Part shown: piece after piece, positions 53,975 to 62,753 of the stretch
Layout of the letters: every line of letters begins with the position of its first letter
Position numbering within the stretch: position 1 is the first letter of the stretch
NCBI GenBank assembly: GCA_905479575.1
Contig: CAJQNB010000080.1
Span: 1 to 64,000, forward strand
Length of the DNA stretch: 64,000 bases
Direction of reading: 5' to 3'
Source: an uncultured Pseudophaeobacter sp.
Lineage (GTDB): Bacteria > Pseudomonadota > Alphaproteobacteria > Rhodobacterales > Rhodobacteraceae
Position numbers and translations under genes: made by a program
Notes under the pieces: generated by a model
Databases searched by the model: none
Told to the model about the DNA's origin: nothing
Seen by the model: the letters and a program-made list of their open reading frames with translations, nothing else

Positions 53975-54572
53975 GAGCCCATCCTTTTGGTTTGAACAGC
54001 GGGTCAGCGTAGTGGCTGATTTCCATCTCGATACCATGGGCAATCTGGCTGCCCTTCAGCGCCGCAGGGGCTGGGTGGCGATAGACCGCATCGTTGCCAT
54101 CAATGGTTGCCGCATCGTGATCTTTCACCGCGCCAAGCCGTTCTGCCAGGCGGATGGAGTCGAGGTTCTTGGGGTCGAGATAGCTGACAGCGGTTTCCCA
54201 GCCCTGGGTTTCGTAGAAATAGGCGCGGGCGGCATTGGTGGCCTCCAGCGCATAGCCGCGCCCTGCGGCGTCGGGCCAGATGATCCAGGCGATTTCCCGT
54301 TCTGGCCAGCCCGCAGGCATCCAGCCGCCGGCCATGCCGTAGGTTTCATCCGTGACCTTGTCGTGGATCATCCACATGCCAAAGCCGTGAATCTGCCAAT
54401 GGCCGATTTCAGCGGCATAGAGCATCCAGGCCTCATAGGCATTCAAAGGCCCGCCCATGAACCGCGCCCGGTAAGAGGAGAAGGTCGCCTCAAAATTGGG
54501 GTAGTCCTCGGCCTCGGGGCCGCGCAGCACCAGGCGTTTGGTTTCAAGAACCGGGATGTTCTGGCGGCTCAT
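53967..54572 (-). CDS. GNAT acetyltransferase (RimJ/RimL type), third of three
   Basis: A 201-residue N-acetyltransferase. It starts VLETKRLVLRGPEAEDYPNF, the RimJ/L opening, with AGRGYALEATNAARAYFYE near 105-123 as the acetyl-CoA loop. Its ATG overlaps the preceding gene by four bases, and its end overlaps chorismate mutase. The substrate is unknown. Confidence 0.88.
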   Translation of the reverse strand: MSRQNIPVLETKRLVLRGPEAEDYPNFEATFSSYRARFMGGPLNAYEAWMLYAAEIGHWQIHGFGMWMIHDKVTDETYGMAGGWMPAGWPEREIAWIIWPDAAGRGYALEATNAARAYFYETQGWETAVSYLDPKNLDSIRLAERLGAVKDHDAATIDGNDAVYRHPAPAALKGSQIAHGIEMEISHYADPLFKPKGWALD

Positions 54573-55096
54573 GCTGCGGCCTCCAGGGTGGGGTGCCGCC
54601 AGATCTGACAGGGCTTGCCCAGCAGCGCAGCGTCAGATTCAAAACGTGCGCCCAAGCGTTCCGCAAGTGCAATAGAGCGATTGTTGTGCGGCGCAATATA
54701 GCTGATCACACCGTTCAGGCCCTGTTGATGCGCACCGTAGTTGCGGGCAGCGGTCGCGGCTTCAAAGCCGTAGCCCTTACCCTCGGCCTCTTCAAACAGG
54801 GTCCAGCCCAACTCTGGCTCAGACCAGGCAGGGGCAAAGATCAGACCGGTCCAGCCGATGAAGCGCCCAGAGGCTTTTTCGACGATATGCCACAGCCCGT
54901 AGCCATTGAGCACCCAATGCCCCAGGCGGGAAACCAGCGAGGTATAGCTGCCCATGGCATCGCGCGGACCGCCAACAATATGGCTGCGCTCTGTCTCAAA
55001 GAAAGCCGCCATTGGTTTTAGATCATCCAGGTGCGGCGCGCGCAGTGTCAGGCGCGCGGTCTCAAGGACCGGGATGGGCAGGCTCATTGCGGTCAT
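54569..55096 (-). CDS. GNAT acetyltransferase (RimJ/RimL type), second of three
   Basis: A 175-residue paralog. VLETARLTLRAPHLDDLKPM opens it and GKGYGFEAATAARNYGAHQ near 108 is the acetyl-CoA loop. It overlaps both neighbours by ATGA. A second ATG lies three codons in (55087). Confidence 0.88.
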   Translation of the reverse strand: MTAMSLPIPVLETARLTLRAPHLDDLKPMAAFFETERSHIVGGPRDAMGSYTSLVSRLGHWVLNGYGLWHIVEKASGRFIGWTGLIFAPAWSEPELGWTLFEEAEGKGYGFEAATAARNYGAHQQGLNGVISYIAPHNNRSIALAERLGARFESDAALLGKPCQIWRHPTLEAAA

Positions 55097-55635
55097 GCGT
55101 AGGCCTCCATGCCGCCAGCGGCCAGATCATCGGGGCTCATGTGGCGCCAAACCTCCAGCGCGCCCAGGCGCACATGGGCAAAGTCACCATCGCGGGTTGC
55201 ACCCAGGCGCTGCGCCACCGCGCGCGAGCCGTGGTTTTCAGGCGCGACCAGGCTGATCGCGGTTTTCCAGCCCAGGGTCTCATAGGCATAGGTACGCGCG
55301 GCAGTGGCGGCCTCGGTGGCGTAGCCCTTGCCGCCAAAACCTTCAAACAGGTCCCAGCCGATTTCCGGCTCGGGCCAGCCTTCGGGGTTCCACAAGCCGA
55401 TGATGCCCGCCGGTTTGCCGCTGTCCTTTTCCTCTAGCGTCCAGCGGCCATAGCCCCGCAATTGCCAGTGACCGATCTCCAGCGCCAGATGACGCCAGAC
55501 CTTGTCCGGCTCCATCTGACCACCGACAAAATCGGCGCGCGGCGAGGCATAGAAGGCGCAGAGCGGCTCGAAATCGCTCAACGCAGGCTGGCGCAGCATC
55601 AGGCGCTGAGTTTCTATGGTGGGAACCTGGATCAT
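55093..55635 (-). CDS. GNAT acetyltransferase (RimJ/RimL type), first of three
   Basis: A 180-residue paralog. TIETQRLMLRQPALSDFEPL opens it and GKGYATEAATAARTYAYE near 105 is the acetyl-CoA loop. The ATG at 55635 lies one base after the ffh stop; the longer frame reads into ffh. One of three adjacent copies probably born by tandem duplication. Confidence 0.88.
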   Translation of the reverse strand: MIQVPTIETQRLMLRQPALSDFEPLCAFYASPRADFVGGQMEPDKVWRHLALEIGHWQLRGYGRWTLEEKDSGKPAGIIGLWNPEGWPEPEIGWDLFEGFGGKGYATEAATAARTYAYETLGWKTAISLVAPENHGSRAVAQRLGATRDGDFAHVRLGALEVWRHMSPDDLAAGGMEAYA

Positions 55636-55636
55636 G

Positions 55637-57166
55637 TTATTTCTTTTTACCAAAGCCAGAAAGACCGCCGGGCAGGCCCATGCCGCCCATGCCACCAAGA
55701 CCGGGCAGACCGCCGGGCATACCCTTGCCGCCGCCCATGGCTTTGGCCGCTGCTTCCAGCGCTTTGGGGTCCATCTGGCTGGGATCCATACCCGCCATGT
55801 CGCCCATACCGCCGCCTTTGCCGAGCATGCCTTTCATGGCCTGCTTCAGCATCTTGCCTTTGCCCATCTTGCCCATTTTCTTCATCATGTCCGACATCTG
55901 CCGGTGCATTTTCAGAAGCTTGTTCAGGTCAGAGACCTGCATACCCGCGCCGGCCACGATACGCTTTTTGCGGCTGGCCTGCAGAAGGCCGGGATTGGCG
56001 CGCTCTTTCTTGGTCATCGACTGGATCATGGCGATCTGGCGCTTGATGACCTTGTCGTCCATGCCGGCGTCCTGCACCTGCTTGGCCATTTTGCCCATGC
56101 CGGGCATCATCGACATCATGCCTTCCATGCCGCCCATCTGCTGCATCTGTTCCAGCTGCATCTTCAGGTCATTCATATTGAAATGACCCTTCATCATGCG
56201 CTTCATCATGCGCTCGGCCTGTTCGGCCTCGATGGTTTCCTGCGCCTTTTCAACCAGGGCAACAATGTCGCCCATGCCCAGGATACGGCCTGCGACGCGC
56301 TCTGGCTCGAAGGTCTCGATGGCGTCCATCTTTTCGCCCAGACCGACAAAGCGGATCGGCTTGCCGGTCACCGCGCGCATCGACAGGGCTGCACCGCCAC
56401 GGCCGTCGCCATCCATCCGGGTCAGCACCACGCCGGAGATGCCGATCTTGGCGTCAAATTCTTCCGCCACTTCAACCGCGACCTGACCCGTCAGACCATC
56501 GACCACCAGCAGGGTCTCACGGGGGGAGACCACCGCCGCGACATCTTCGACTTCCTGCATCAGGACTTCGTCGATCTGCAAGCGGCCGGCGGTGTCCAGC
56601 ATGTAGACGTCATAGCCCCCCAGCGCGGCCTGCTGTTTGGCGCGCTTGGCGATATCAACGGGTTTCTGGCCGGCGACGATCGGCAGGGTGTCGACGCCAA
56701 TTTGGGCGCCCAGAACTGCCAGCTGATCCATCGCAGCCGGGCGATAGACATCGAGCGAGGCCATCAGCACCCGCTTGCCTTCTTTGTCCTTCAGCCGCTT
56801 GGCCAGTTTACCAGTGGTGGTGGTTTTACCAGAGCCCTGCAGACCGACCATCAGGATCGGCGCAGGCGGGTTGTCCACCTTGAGCGTGCCGAGATCTTCG
56901 TCGCCGCGCAGCACGTCAACCAGTGCGTCATGCACGATTTTGACGACCTGCTGGCCGGGGGTGACCGACTTGGTCACCGACTGTCCGGTGGCCTGGTCCT
57001 GAACCTTTTTGACAAAATCACGCGCCACCGGCAGCGAGACATCGGCCTCTAGCAGGGCAACGCGGACTTCGCGTAGGGCGGTTTTGACATCTTCCTCGGA
57101 CAGGGCGCCCTGTTTGGTCAGCCGGTCAAAGACCCCGGAAAGCCGTTCGGATAGATTTTCAAACAT
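55637..57166 (-). CDS. ffh: Signal recognition particle protein Ffh
   Basis: A 509-residue SRP54 GTPase for cotranslational targeting. The N domain is 1-85; the G domain has GLQGSGKTTTTGKLA near 108, DTAGRLQID near 190 and TRMDGDGRGGAALS near 248. The Met-rich M domain (from about 330) ends in an unusually long Gly/Met-rich tail (GGGKGMPGGLPGLGGMGGMG). AAAGGAGG precedes the ATG. First gene of the run to rpsP. Confidence 0.97.
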   Translation of the reverse strand: MFENLSERLSGVFDRLTKQGALSEEDVKTALREVRVALLEADVSLPVARDFVKKVQDQATGQSVTKSVTPGQQVVKIVHDALVDVLRGDEDLGTLKVDNPPAPILMVGLQGSGKTTTTGKLAKRLKDKEGKRVLMASLDVYRPAAMDQLAVLGAQIGVDTLPIVAGQKPVDIAKRAKQQAALGGYDVYMLDTAGRLQIDEVLMQEVEDVAAVVSPRETLLVVDGLTGQVAVEVAEEFDAKIGISGVVLTRMDGDGRGGAALSMRAVTGKPIRFVGLGEKMDAIETFEPERVAGRILGMGDIVALVEKAQETIEAEQAERMMKRMMKGHFNMNDLKMQLEQMQQMGGMEGMMSMMPGMGKMAKQVQDAGMDDKVIKRQIAMIQSMTKKERANPGLLQASRKKRIVAGAGMQVSDLNKLLKMHRQMSDMMKKMGKMGKGKMLKQAMKGMLGKGGGMGDMAGMDPSQMDPKALEAAAKAMGGGKGMPGGLPGLGGMGGMGLPGGLSGFGKKK

Positions 57167-57435
57167 GGCTTACGGCCTCCTTTGCCGACTTCAAAACCAG
57201 ACAGCCCCTATGTAGTGAGCGGGATGCCCATGCGCAAATGCCCTTCAGGTCGAATGCCGGCTTGTGAGAGCAATCCAAACAGAATTGCCCCCACGGGCGT
57301 AACACGCTGGTGGAGGGCGATCCCCGACACGTCAGGGACCGGAAGACATAGATGCTTCCGGATATGGGCCCTGCGTTACGTGGATTGGCTGACAGAGTCA
57401 AGCGATGACAGGGTTTGGCCAAGGTCCAGCCTGTT

Positions 57436-57948
57436 TCAGATCACGGTTTTTGCCGGCAGCCAGCTGTTCACGGCCCTGGCAATCCGGTCGGATCCTGCCC
57501 CGTTGGTATAGGCCGCAACAATCGGGATGCGGGTTTTGCTGCCGGGAGCCGCAGGCCCTGCCGTTAGAACCAGCGTCGGGCGATACAGGGTTGAACTGCG
57601 CCCATCCCGAAGCGTGGTGGTCTGTTCTATTTCCACATGGGACAGCTGATCCAGTGGGTGATCCTCGCTGCTGTAGCCAAAAACCGACTGGCGGCGAATG
57701 AAAATCCTGCCGGCGACGCGGTCAAAGATGATCTGCACGCGTCGCACAAAGGCGCAAAAAGCCACTATGCCGATGCCGCCGCCCAGGCTGCCAAACAAGA
57801 CGCCAAACCAGAGATCTCCCTGTTCGCCGCTTGCAACGAGAAGACCTGCGCCGATGAAGACCAGGATAAACAAGATGAGCATGATGCCGATCAGCCAGGG
57901 CGTATTTGCGATGATCAGCTGCTCTGGGGTGTCTCGCGTGATTCGCAT
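57436..57948 (-). CDS. Two-helix membrane protein of unknown function
   Basis: A 170-residue protein with two hydrophobic helices (about 18-40 and 47-68) and a beta-rich cytosolic part from about 70. IIFDRVAGRIFIRRQSVFG and YRPTLVLTAG resemble the short PH-like domains of bacterial membrane proteins. It is not recognised with a named family. It is divergent from the EF-G-like gene, whose start is 234 bases away. Confidence 0.7.
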   Translation of the reverse strand: MRITRDTPEQLIIANTPWLIGIMLILFILVFIGAGLLVASGEQGDLWFGVLFGSLGGGIGIVAFCAFVRRVQIIFDRVAGRIFIRRQSVFGYSSEDHPLDQLSHVEIEQTTTLRDGRSSTLYRPTLVLTAGPAAPGSKTRIPIVAAYTNGAGSDRIARAVNSWLPAKTVI

Positions 57949-58182
57949 AGTTATATCCTAGTGAAATTAGCACGCCTGAGAAGGTCAGCTGCCGACCACG
58001 GCTTGACTCAAACAGTGAGAGGCTCGCAACATCGGGACTATAGGTGCCTCATCGACTTAACGGATCTGAGCGATCCATCGGGCGCCGTGAGGCAGCAACA
58101 GCATCAGGTAACACAGGCGAACGGGGCAAGCGTTCGTGCGGCCAACCGGGCAGCCATCTGGCTGAGGGAAGGACCAAGAGGG

Positions 58183-59472
58183 ATGCGTGTATTCACGATA
58201 CTGGGGCCATCGCAATCTGGCAAAACGACCCTGACAAGGGCGCGGCTGGGCAAACTCGGGGAGGGGGTGGCGGATGTGGTGGCGGTCGGCTGTATGGCCG
58301 ATCAGGCCAAACATCTTGATAAAGCCGTCTTTCTGCGTGCCCTGGACGCAGGCCTGGGGGATGGCAACCCGGTGGGGGGGCGCACTCTGGCCGCGTTGGG
58401 CGGGCTGGACACTGGCGCCGATGAGCGACAGGGCGATCACGGAAATACCATTGGCAGCACTGGCCTCTCGCACACTGGCCCCCCGCACACTGGCCTGGCG
58501 CGCATCGGTCTGCAGGCCGGCGATATCGGTCAGGCGAAAAAATGCGACGATCCGAACCTCGGCTACTGTTATTCTGCTGATGGCAGTGCCGGGCTGCCCG
58601 GCTGGGCACAGCCGCCGCCGTCGACCTACCGGCGCTTGGTTGTTCCGGTGCATCAACGCGACGAGGCGCAGCTCTCGGCGGCGTTGGACCGTCTGGTGGG
58701 GATCGACCCGGCTGTTAAGCTGGAACAGGACCCGATTTCCGGGCGCGCCCTGTTGCATCTGCAGGGGCCGTTGCATCTGCGCCGGGTGCTGGCCACGCTG
58801 GAAACGGAATTTGGCGTCGAAGCCATTGGCGAGCAGGTGCCGCCGTCCTTTTGCGAAACCCTCAGAGAACCAATTGAGCTGCGCTACCGTCACCGCAAGC
58901 AGTCCGGCGGGGCGGGGCAGTGTGCCGATGTTCTGATCGAAATGCGCCCGCTGCCCCGGGGCAGCGGTTTTCAGTTTCACGACAGGATCAAGGGCGGAGC
59001 GATGCCAAAGGCCTATATTCCCTCGGTTGAGGCCGGGGTGCGCGAAGCCCTGCGGGAAGGCTACAACAGCCACCCGGTGGTGGATGTCGCGGTGATCTTG
59101 AAAGATGGCAAGGATCACGCCGTGGACAGCTCTGATTTTGCTTTTCGCACGGCGGCCAGAAATGCGGTGCGGAGCGCTTTGGATCAGGCCGATCTGGTGC
59201 TTTTGCAACCCATTATGAAGGTGGCCATTCATGTGCCTTCGGTGTTTTCAGGCCGGGTGATCCCGGTGATTAGCAACCGGAAGGGACAGGTTCTGGGCTT
59301 TGCTGCAGAAGACGGCAAAGCGGGTTGGGTTGTTCTGGAGGCCCTGATTCCGCTGGTCGCACGGGATGGCCTGTGTCACGGCCTGGCCAGCGCCAGCCGC
59401 GGCACCGGCTGGTTTGAGACTGCGTTTGACCACTATGAGGAGGTCAGACAAGACGAGCTCGCACCGGTTTGA
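58183..59472 (+). CDS. EF-G-like protein lacking the G domain
   Basis: A 429-residue protein related to the second elongation factor G paralog of this group (about 640 residues). Residues 1-16 keep MRVFTILGPSQSGKTT, the P-loop. The sequence then passes almost at once into domain II (about 29-135: KAVFLRALDAGLGDGNPVGG). Domain III (about 150-220), domain IV (225-340, with RHRKQSGGAGQ) and domain V (342-425) are complete. No DxxG, NKxD or other GTPase motif is seen, so about 200 residues are missing. Domain II also has a 15-bp triple repeat (58458-58502). The ATG at 58183 has GAAGGACC upstream. The frame is open throughout. Confidence 0.78.
   Translation: MRVFTILGPSQSGKTTLTRARLGKLGEGVADVVAVGCMADQAKHLDKAVFLRALDAGLGDGNPVGGRTLAALGGLDTGADERQGDHGNTIGSTGLSHTGPPHTGLARIGLQAGDIGQAKKCDDPNLGYCYSADGSAGLPGWAQPPPSTYRRLVVPVHQRDEAQLSAALDRLVGIDPAVKLEQDPISGRALLHLQGPLHLRRVLATLETEFGVEAIGEQVPPSFCETLREPIELRYRHRKQSGGAGQCADVLIEMRPLPRGSGFQFHDRIKGGAMPKAYIPSVEAGVREALREGYNSHPVVDVAVILKDGKDHAVDSSDFAFRTAARNAVRSALDQADLVLLQPIMKVAIHVPSVFSGRVIPVISNRKGQVLGFAAEDGKAGWVVLEALIPLVARDGLCHGLASASRGTGWFETAFDHYEEVRQDELAPV
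58458..58502 (+). repeat. Three tandem 15-bp units inside the EF-G-like gene
   Basis: CACTGGCCTCTCGCA (58458), CACTGGCCCCCCGCA (58473) and CACTGGCCTGGCGCG (58488) keep the frame and code for HTGL/HTGP-type repeats in a loop of domain II. Confidence 0.75.
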
Positions 59473-59695
59473 GGGCTCGGCTGACCACCTGCCGCACCTA
59501 CCTGCTCCCCTAACTGGCTGCCCAGCTGTGTGTCCGCCTGACAGGGGGGCGGCCTGTCTGTGTGCTCGCCTACCTGTGTGCCTGAGCGGCTGTGGCGCAG
59601 TTTTGTCTCCAGAGGGCGCATCGTCTCTTGCGTCTTTGGGTTTTTTTGCGTGATCTGAAGGCGACGTAAAATACCGCTTTTGGGAGACTTGATTC

Positions 59696-60223
59696 ATGGA
59701 TGCAGCCGCCGCTCAACAGGACGCCTTGCCGGTCAGCTCAGATGCGCTGTTGGCACAGCTTGATGCATGGGATTTGCCCTATACCCTGTTTACCCATGTG
59801 CCGCTGCGGACCGTGGAGGAAGCCAAGCAGGTTGAAGCAGAGATGCAGCAGCCCGGCGTCAGCAGCCTGAAGATCAAGAACCTCTATCTGCGGGATCGCA
59901 AGAAGCGTAATTACCTCATTTCTGTCGAACAGGACCGCGAGATCGACCTCAAGGCGCTGGGGAAGGAGATTGGTGCCGCAGGGCTGAGCTTTGGCTCTGC
60001 TGATCGCCTGATGCAGAACCTGGGCATTCGCCCGGGCGCAGTGAGCCCACTGGCAATGATCACCGGTGTTGCGCAGGGGGTGACCTTTTATATGGATGCA
60101 GCGGTGCAGGAGGTGGATGTGATCAATATGCACCCGCTGGTGAATGATCGCACCGTGGTGATGGCACGGGAGGATTTTCTTGCCTTTCTCGCTCGCATCG
60201 GGTGTGAGCCCCACTGGATCTGA
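59696..60223 (+). CDS. YbaK/ProX-type prolyl-tRNA editing protein
   Basis: A 175-residue trans-editing deacylase of the YbaK/EbsC fold, expected to hydrolyse mis-charged Ala-tRNA(Pro). KIKNLYLRDRKKRNYLISVEQDREIDLKAL (in two parts near 59-90) and SFGSADRLMQNLGIRPGAVSPLAM near 99-122 fit the ProX branch. GGGAGACTTGATTC precedes the ATG. It stands alone next to other translation-quality genes. Confidence 0.9.
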   Translation: MDAAAAQQDALPVSSDALLAQLDAWDLPYTLFTHVPLRTVEEAKQVEAEMQQPGVSSLKIKNLYLRDRKKRNYLISVEQDREIDLKALGKEIGAAGLSFGSADRLMQNLGIRPGAVSPLAMITGVAQGVTFYMDAAVQEVDVINMHPLVNDRTVVMAREDFLAFLARIGCEPHWI

Positions 60224-60232
60224 CGCGCGCCC

Positions 60233-60994
60233 CTAGGCGTTTTGGGGTTCCCCCAATGCCAGCTCCAGCGCTGCTGCGACATGGGCTGCGGAGGGATTGA
60301 TAAACAAGACCCCGGCGGCCTCAAAACAGGGCTCATCAATATGGTCCGGGAAGGCCAGCGGCAGTTCGGTACAGGCAAGGATCACTGCCTCCCCGGCGCT
60401 GGCGTGTTTCTGGCAAAACCGCAGCAGCCGTTCCTGCGCCTCTGGCGAGGCGCCGCCGTGAAAGTCTTGGTCGATCATCGACTGGGCTTCGGCGATCTCC
60501 GCTGTGGGCAGCGTTGGATTGGCCTGAATTCCATAGGGGGCCAAAACCTCGGCGTAGTTGCGGGCCTGCATGGTGACCGCAGTGCCGATCACCAGGGCAG
60601 AGTCGGCCTTGGTTTTGGCAACCGCCTGTGCGGTTGCATCAAAAATGGACAGCACCGGCATCTCTACCCCTTGGCGGATGGCGTGTAGGCGCGCATGGGG
60701 CGTGTTGCTGGCGATCACCGCAAAATCACATCCGGCCGCTTGCAGCACCAGCAGGCCATCGCGAAACACCGCATCAAAGGCGGCCCAGCTGGCCTCATCC
60801 TCGGGGCGCCCGCGCAGGCTGCGGGTCTCGGCTTGATTGACCGATTCTATGGTGATCTTTGGGCAGGGGAGCGGGCCGTTGTGGGCCTCTGCGCCAGTCT
60901 CGATTTGCCGCTGCCAGCTGCCCGCGCAAATGCCGCGATAGTAGTCCAGGGTCGAGGCCCAGCCGACGCCGCCGAGAATACCGATTTTCTTCAT
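60233..60994 (-). CDS. Aspartate/glutamate racemase family protein, one-Cys form
   Basis: A 253-residue racemase-fold protein. KKIGILGGVGWASTLDYYR opens it. The first catalytic motif is ASNTPH near 96-101, with Ser where most family members have Cys; the second is LACTELPL near 208, with Cys kept. One-Cys variants are known in the superfamily for other chemistry, so amino-acid racemisation is not assured. ATG 60994 is preferred to a longer frame that crosses a hairpin. Confidence 0.82.
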   Translation of the reverse strand: MKKIGILGGVGWASTLDYYRGICAGSWQRQIETGAEAHNGPLPCPKITIESVNQAETRSLRGRPEDEASWAAFDAVFRDGLLVLQAAGCDFAVIASNTPHARLHAIRQGVEMPVLSIFDATAQAVAKTKADSALVIGTAVTMQARNYAEVLAPYGIQANPTLPTAEIAEAQSMIDQDFHGGASPEAQERLLRFCQKHASAGEAVILACTELPLAFPDHIDEPCFEAAGVLFINPSAAHVAAALELALGEPQNA

Positions 60995-61078
60995 ATCTGC
61001 TGAGCCCTGTCTTGCGTTCCCGTCCGGGTAGCATGGTGCAACAGATTGGCATGGTGCAACAGGGGCGTTGAGCAAAAG

Positions 61079-61104
61079 CACCGCCCCCCCCGAGGGAGGC
61101 GGTG
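61079..61104 (-). terminator. Terminator after the azoreductase gene
   Basis: CACCGCC (61079-61085) and GGCGGTG (61098-61104) pair, extended by C-G pairs inside; on the minus strand CTTTTG follows. Confidence 0.7.
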
Positions 61105-61140
61105 TTCAGGTTTGGTTGTGCCAAATTTAGCGGGCAAAGC

Positions 61141-61722
61141 TTAGGCGGCAAGCGCCTCGATTGCGGACTTGGCGCGTTGCATCGAACCTTCCTCATCCAT
61201 GGACAGCTGATCTGCGGCGACCAGTTCAACATCGGTGATGCCGATAAAGCCAAGCACATGGCGCAGGTAGGTGGTGGCAAAATCGATATCCGATCCGGCC
61301 TGTGTCCCGCCAGAGGCCACCGCGATGATGGCGCGTTTGCCCTCCAGCAGACCAACGGGGCCGGTTTCGGTGTAATTGAAGGTCACCCCAACGCGGGCAA
61401 CCAGATCAATCCAGGCCTTCAGCGTCGAGGGCACTGAGAAATTGTAGATCGGCGTGCCGATGACAATGGTATCGGCCTGTTTCAGCTCGGCAATCAGCGC
61501 GTCAGACTGCGCAAGAAGCGCCTTCTGCTCATCGCTGCGTTGGTCCGCAGGGGTGAAGTTGGCACCGACCCAGGCCTCGTCGAGCAGCGGCAGTGGGGTC
61601 GCCAGATCCCGACGGATGACAGTTTCAGGTGCCAGCCGCCCGGTGATCTCGGCGCTCAGCGAGCGGGTGACGGAGTTCTCGGCGCGGGCGGAGGAGTCGA
61701 TATGCAGAACTGTGGAGGTCAT
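61141..61722 (-). CDS. azoR: FMN-dependent NADH-azoreductase family protein
   Basis: A 193-residue flavodoxin-like quinone/azo reductase. VLHIDSSARAENSVTRSL near 5-22 binds FMN phosphate, and TPIYNFSVPSTLKAWIDLVA near 90-109 and VASGGTQAG near 130 form the FMN pocket. Probable role: two-electron quinone reduction. ATG 61722 has AGGAATTC upstream. Divergent from a LysR gene that may control it. Confidence 0.92.
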   Translation of the reverse strand: MTSTVLHIDSSARAENSVTRSLSAEITGRLAPETVIRRDLATPLPLLDEAWVGANFTPADQRSDEQKALLAQSDALIAELKQADTIVIGTPIYNFSVPSTLKAWIDLVARVGVTFNYTETGPVGLLEGKRAIIAVASGGTQAGSDIDFATTYLRHVLGFIGITDVELVAADQLSMDEEGSMQRAKSAIEALAA

Positions 61723-61874
61723 GATCTGAATTCCTATTTTTTGTTTCGTCTGCATCACACATGGGTTATAGCAAAAATGAACTCAATCGCCGTGTCGGCA
61801 CAGGTTTTGTGCAAATTTGCGGTGGGGCTTGAGGGGCAGATTTCACAAAGCGGATTTGAAGCAAGGACTGTGTG

Positions 61875-62753
61875 ATGGAGAATTGGGACGAAGTTCGCAC
61901 CGCCTATCAGGTGGCCCGCATGGGGACTGTCAGTGGCGCCGCCGAGGTTCTGGGGGTGCATCATGCGACGGTGATCCGCCATATTGATGCAATTGAAACA
62001 CGCCTGGGGGTGAAGCTGTTTCAGCGTCATGCCCGTGGCTATACGCCAACGGAATCCGGTCAGGACCTGTTGCGGGTGGCGCAGGCCACTGATGACCAGT
62101 TCAGCCAGTTGGTTGGTCGGTTGAAAGGCCAGGGGGAAGAGGTCTCAGGCGAATTGGTGGTGACCTCATTGTCGTCGATGTCGCATCTACTGGTGCCAGT
62201 GCTGACCGAGTTCCAGCAGATGCATCCGGGCCTGGTTATTCGCTACCTCACCGGTGAGCGCCTGTTCAGGCTGGAGTACGGCGAGGCCCATGTGGCGCTG
62301 CGGGCAGGCAATGCGCCGGATCAGCCGGACAATGTGGTGCAGCCCTTTCTGAAGCAGAAGATCGGTCTGTTTGCCTCCCAAAGCTATGTAGACCAGCACG
62401 GCATGCTGAAAGGTGTCGATGACCTGAAGAACCATCAGTTTGTTGGCACCGACAATCCAGACAGCCGCGCACCTTTCAACAAATGGCTGCGCGAACACAC
62501 CACGGAAGAGACAATCATCTTCCGCTGCTCCGACGGTGTGGCAATGCAAGAGGCGGTTATGGCAGGGGCCGGTATTGGCTTTATGTCGATGTGGGAGGCC
62601 TCGCGCCGCCCGGCTTTGGTCAAGATGATGGATCCGCAGGCCGATTGGGAAGGCAGCCTTTGGTTGGTGACCCATGTGGACCTGCACCGCACTAACAAGG
62701 TGCAGAGTTTCCTCAGCTTTTTGAAAGAGCGCGCCAAGGCCTGGCAGCAATGA
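61875..62753 (+). CDS. LysR-family transcriptional regulator
   Basis: A 292-residue LysR protein. The HTH is at about 8-60 (GTVSGAAEVLGVHHATVIRHI), the effector domain at about 90-290. It is divergent from azoR, the usual layout for a target gene. AAGGAC precedes ATG 61875. It overlaps the next gene by four bases. Confidence 0.92.
   Translation: MENWDEVRTAYQVARMGTVSGAAEVLGVHHATVIRHIDAIETRLGVKLFQRHARGYTPTESGQDLLRVAQATDDQFSQLVGRLKGQGEEVSGELVVTSLSSMSHLLVPVLTEFQQMHPGLVIRYLTGERLFRLEYGEAHVALRAGNAPDQPDNVVQPFLKQKIGLFASQSYVDQHGMLKGVDDLKNHQFVGTDNPDSRAPFNKWLREHTTEETIIFRCSDGVAMQEAVMAGAGIGFMSMWEASRRPALVKMMDPQADWEGSLWLVTHVDLHRTNKVQSFLSFLKERAKAWQQ

Noticed and set aside
55616..57052. 478-codon + strand frame opposite ffh, rich in His and Asp
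   Set aside because: Mirror of the Met-rich M domain and the G domain of ffh. Composition is an artefact of the complement.
57637..58182. 182-codon upstream extension of the EF-G-like frame
   Set aside because: It reads backwards through the membrane-protein gene at 57436-57948 and has no EF-G likeness. The protein begins at ATG 58183, directly at the P-loop.
58057..59232. Long open frame of 391 codons on the minus strand opposite the EF-G-like gene
   Set aside because: Shadow of the + strand gene: no domain pattern, no ribosome site, and the + strand has clear EF-G domains.
59473..59695. CTG/CCTG-rich stretch that looks like a decayed short repeat and gives a Cys-rich frame
   Set aside because: No unit keeps a fixed length and the Cys-rich frame starts inside the upstream gene. 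Left as intergenic sequence holding the promoter of the editing-protein gene.
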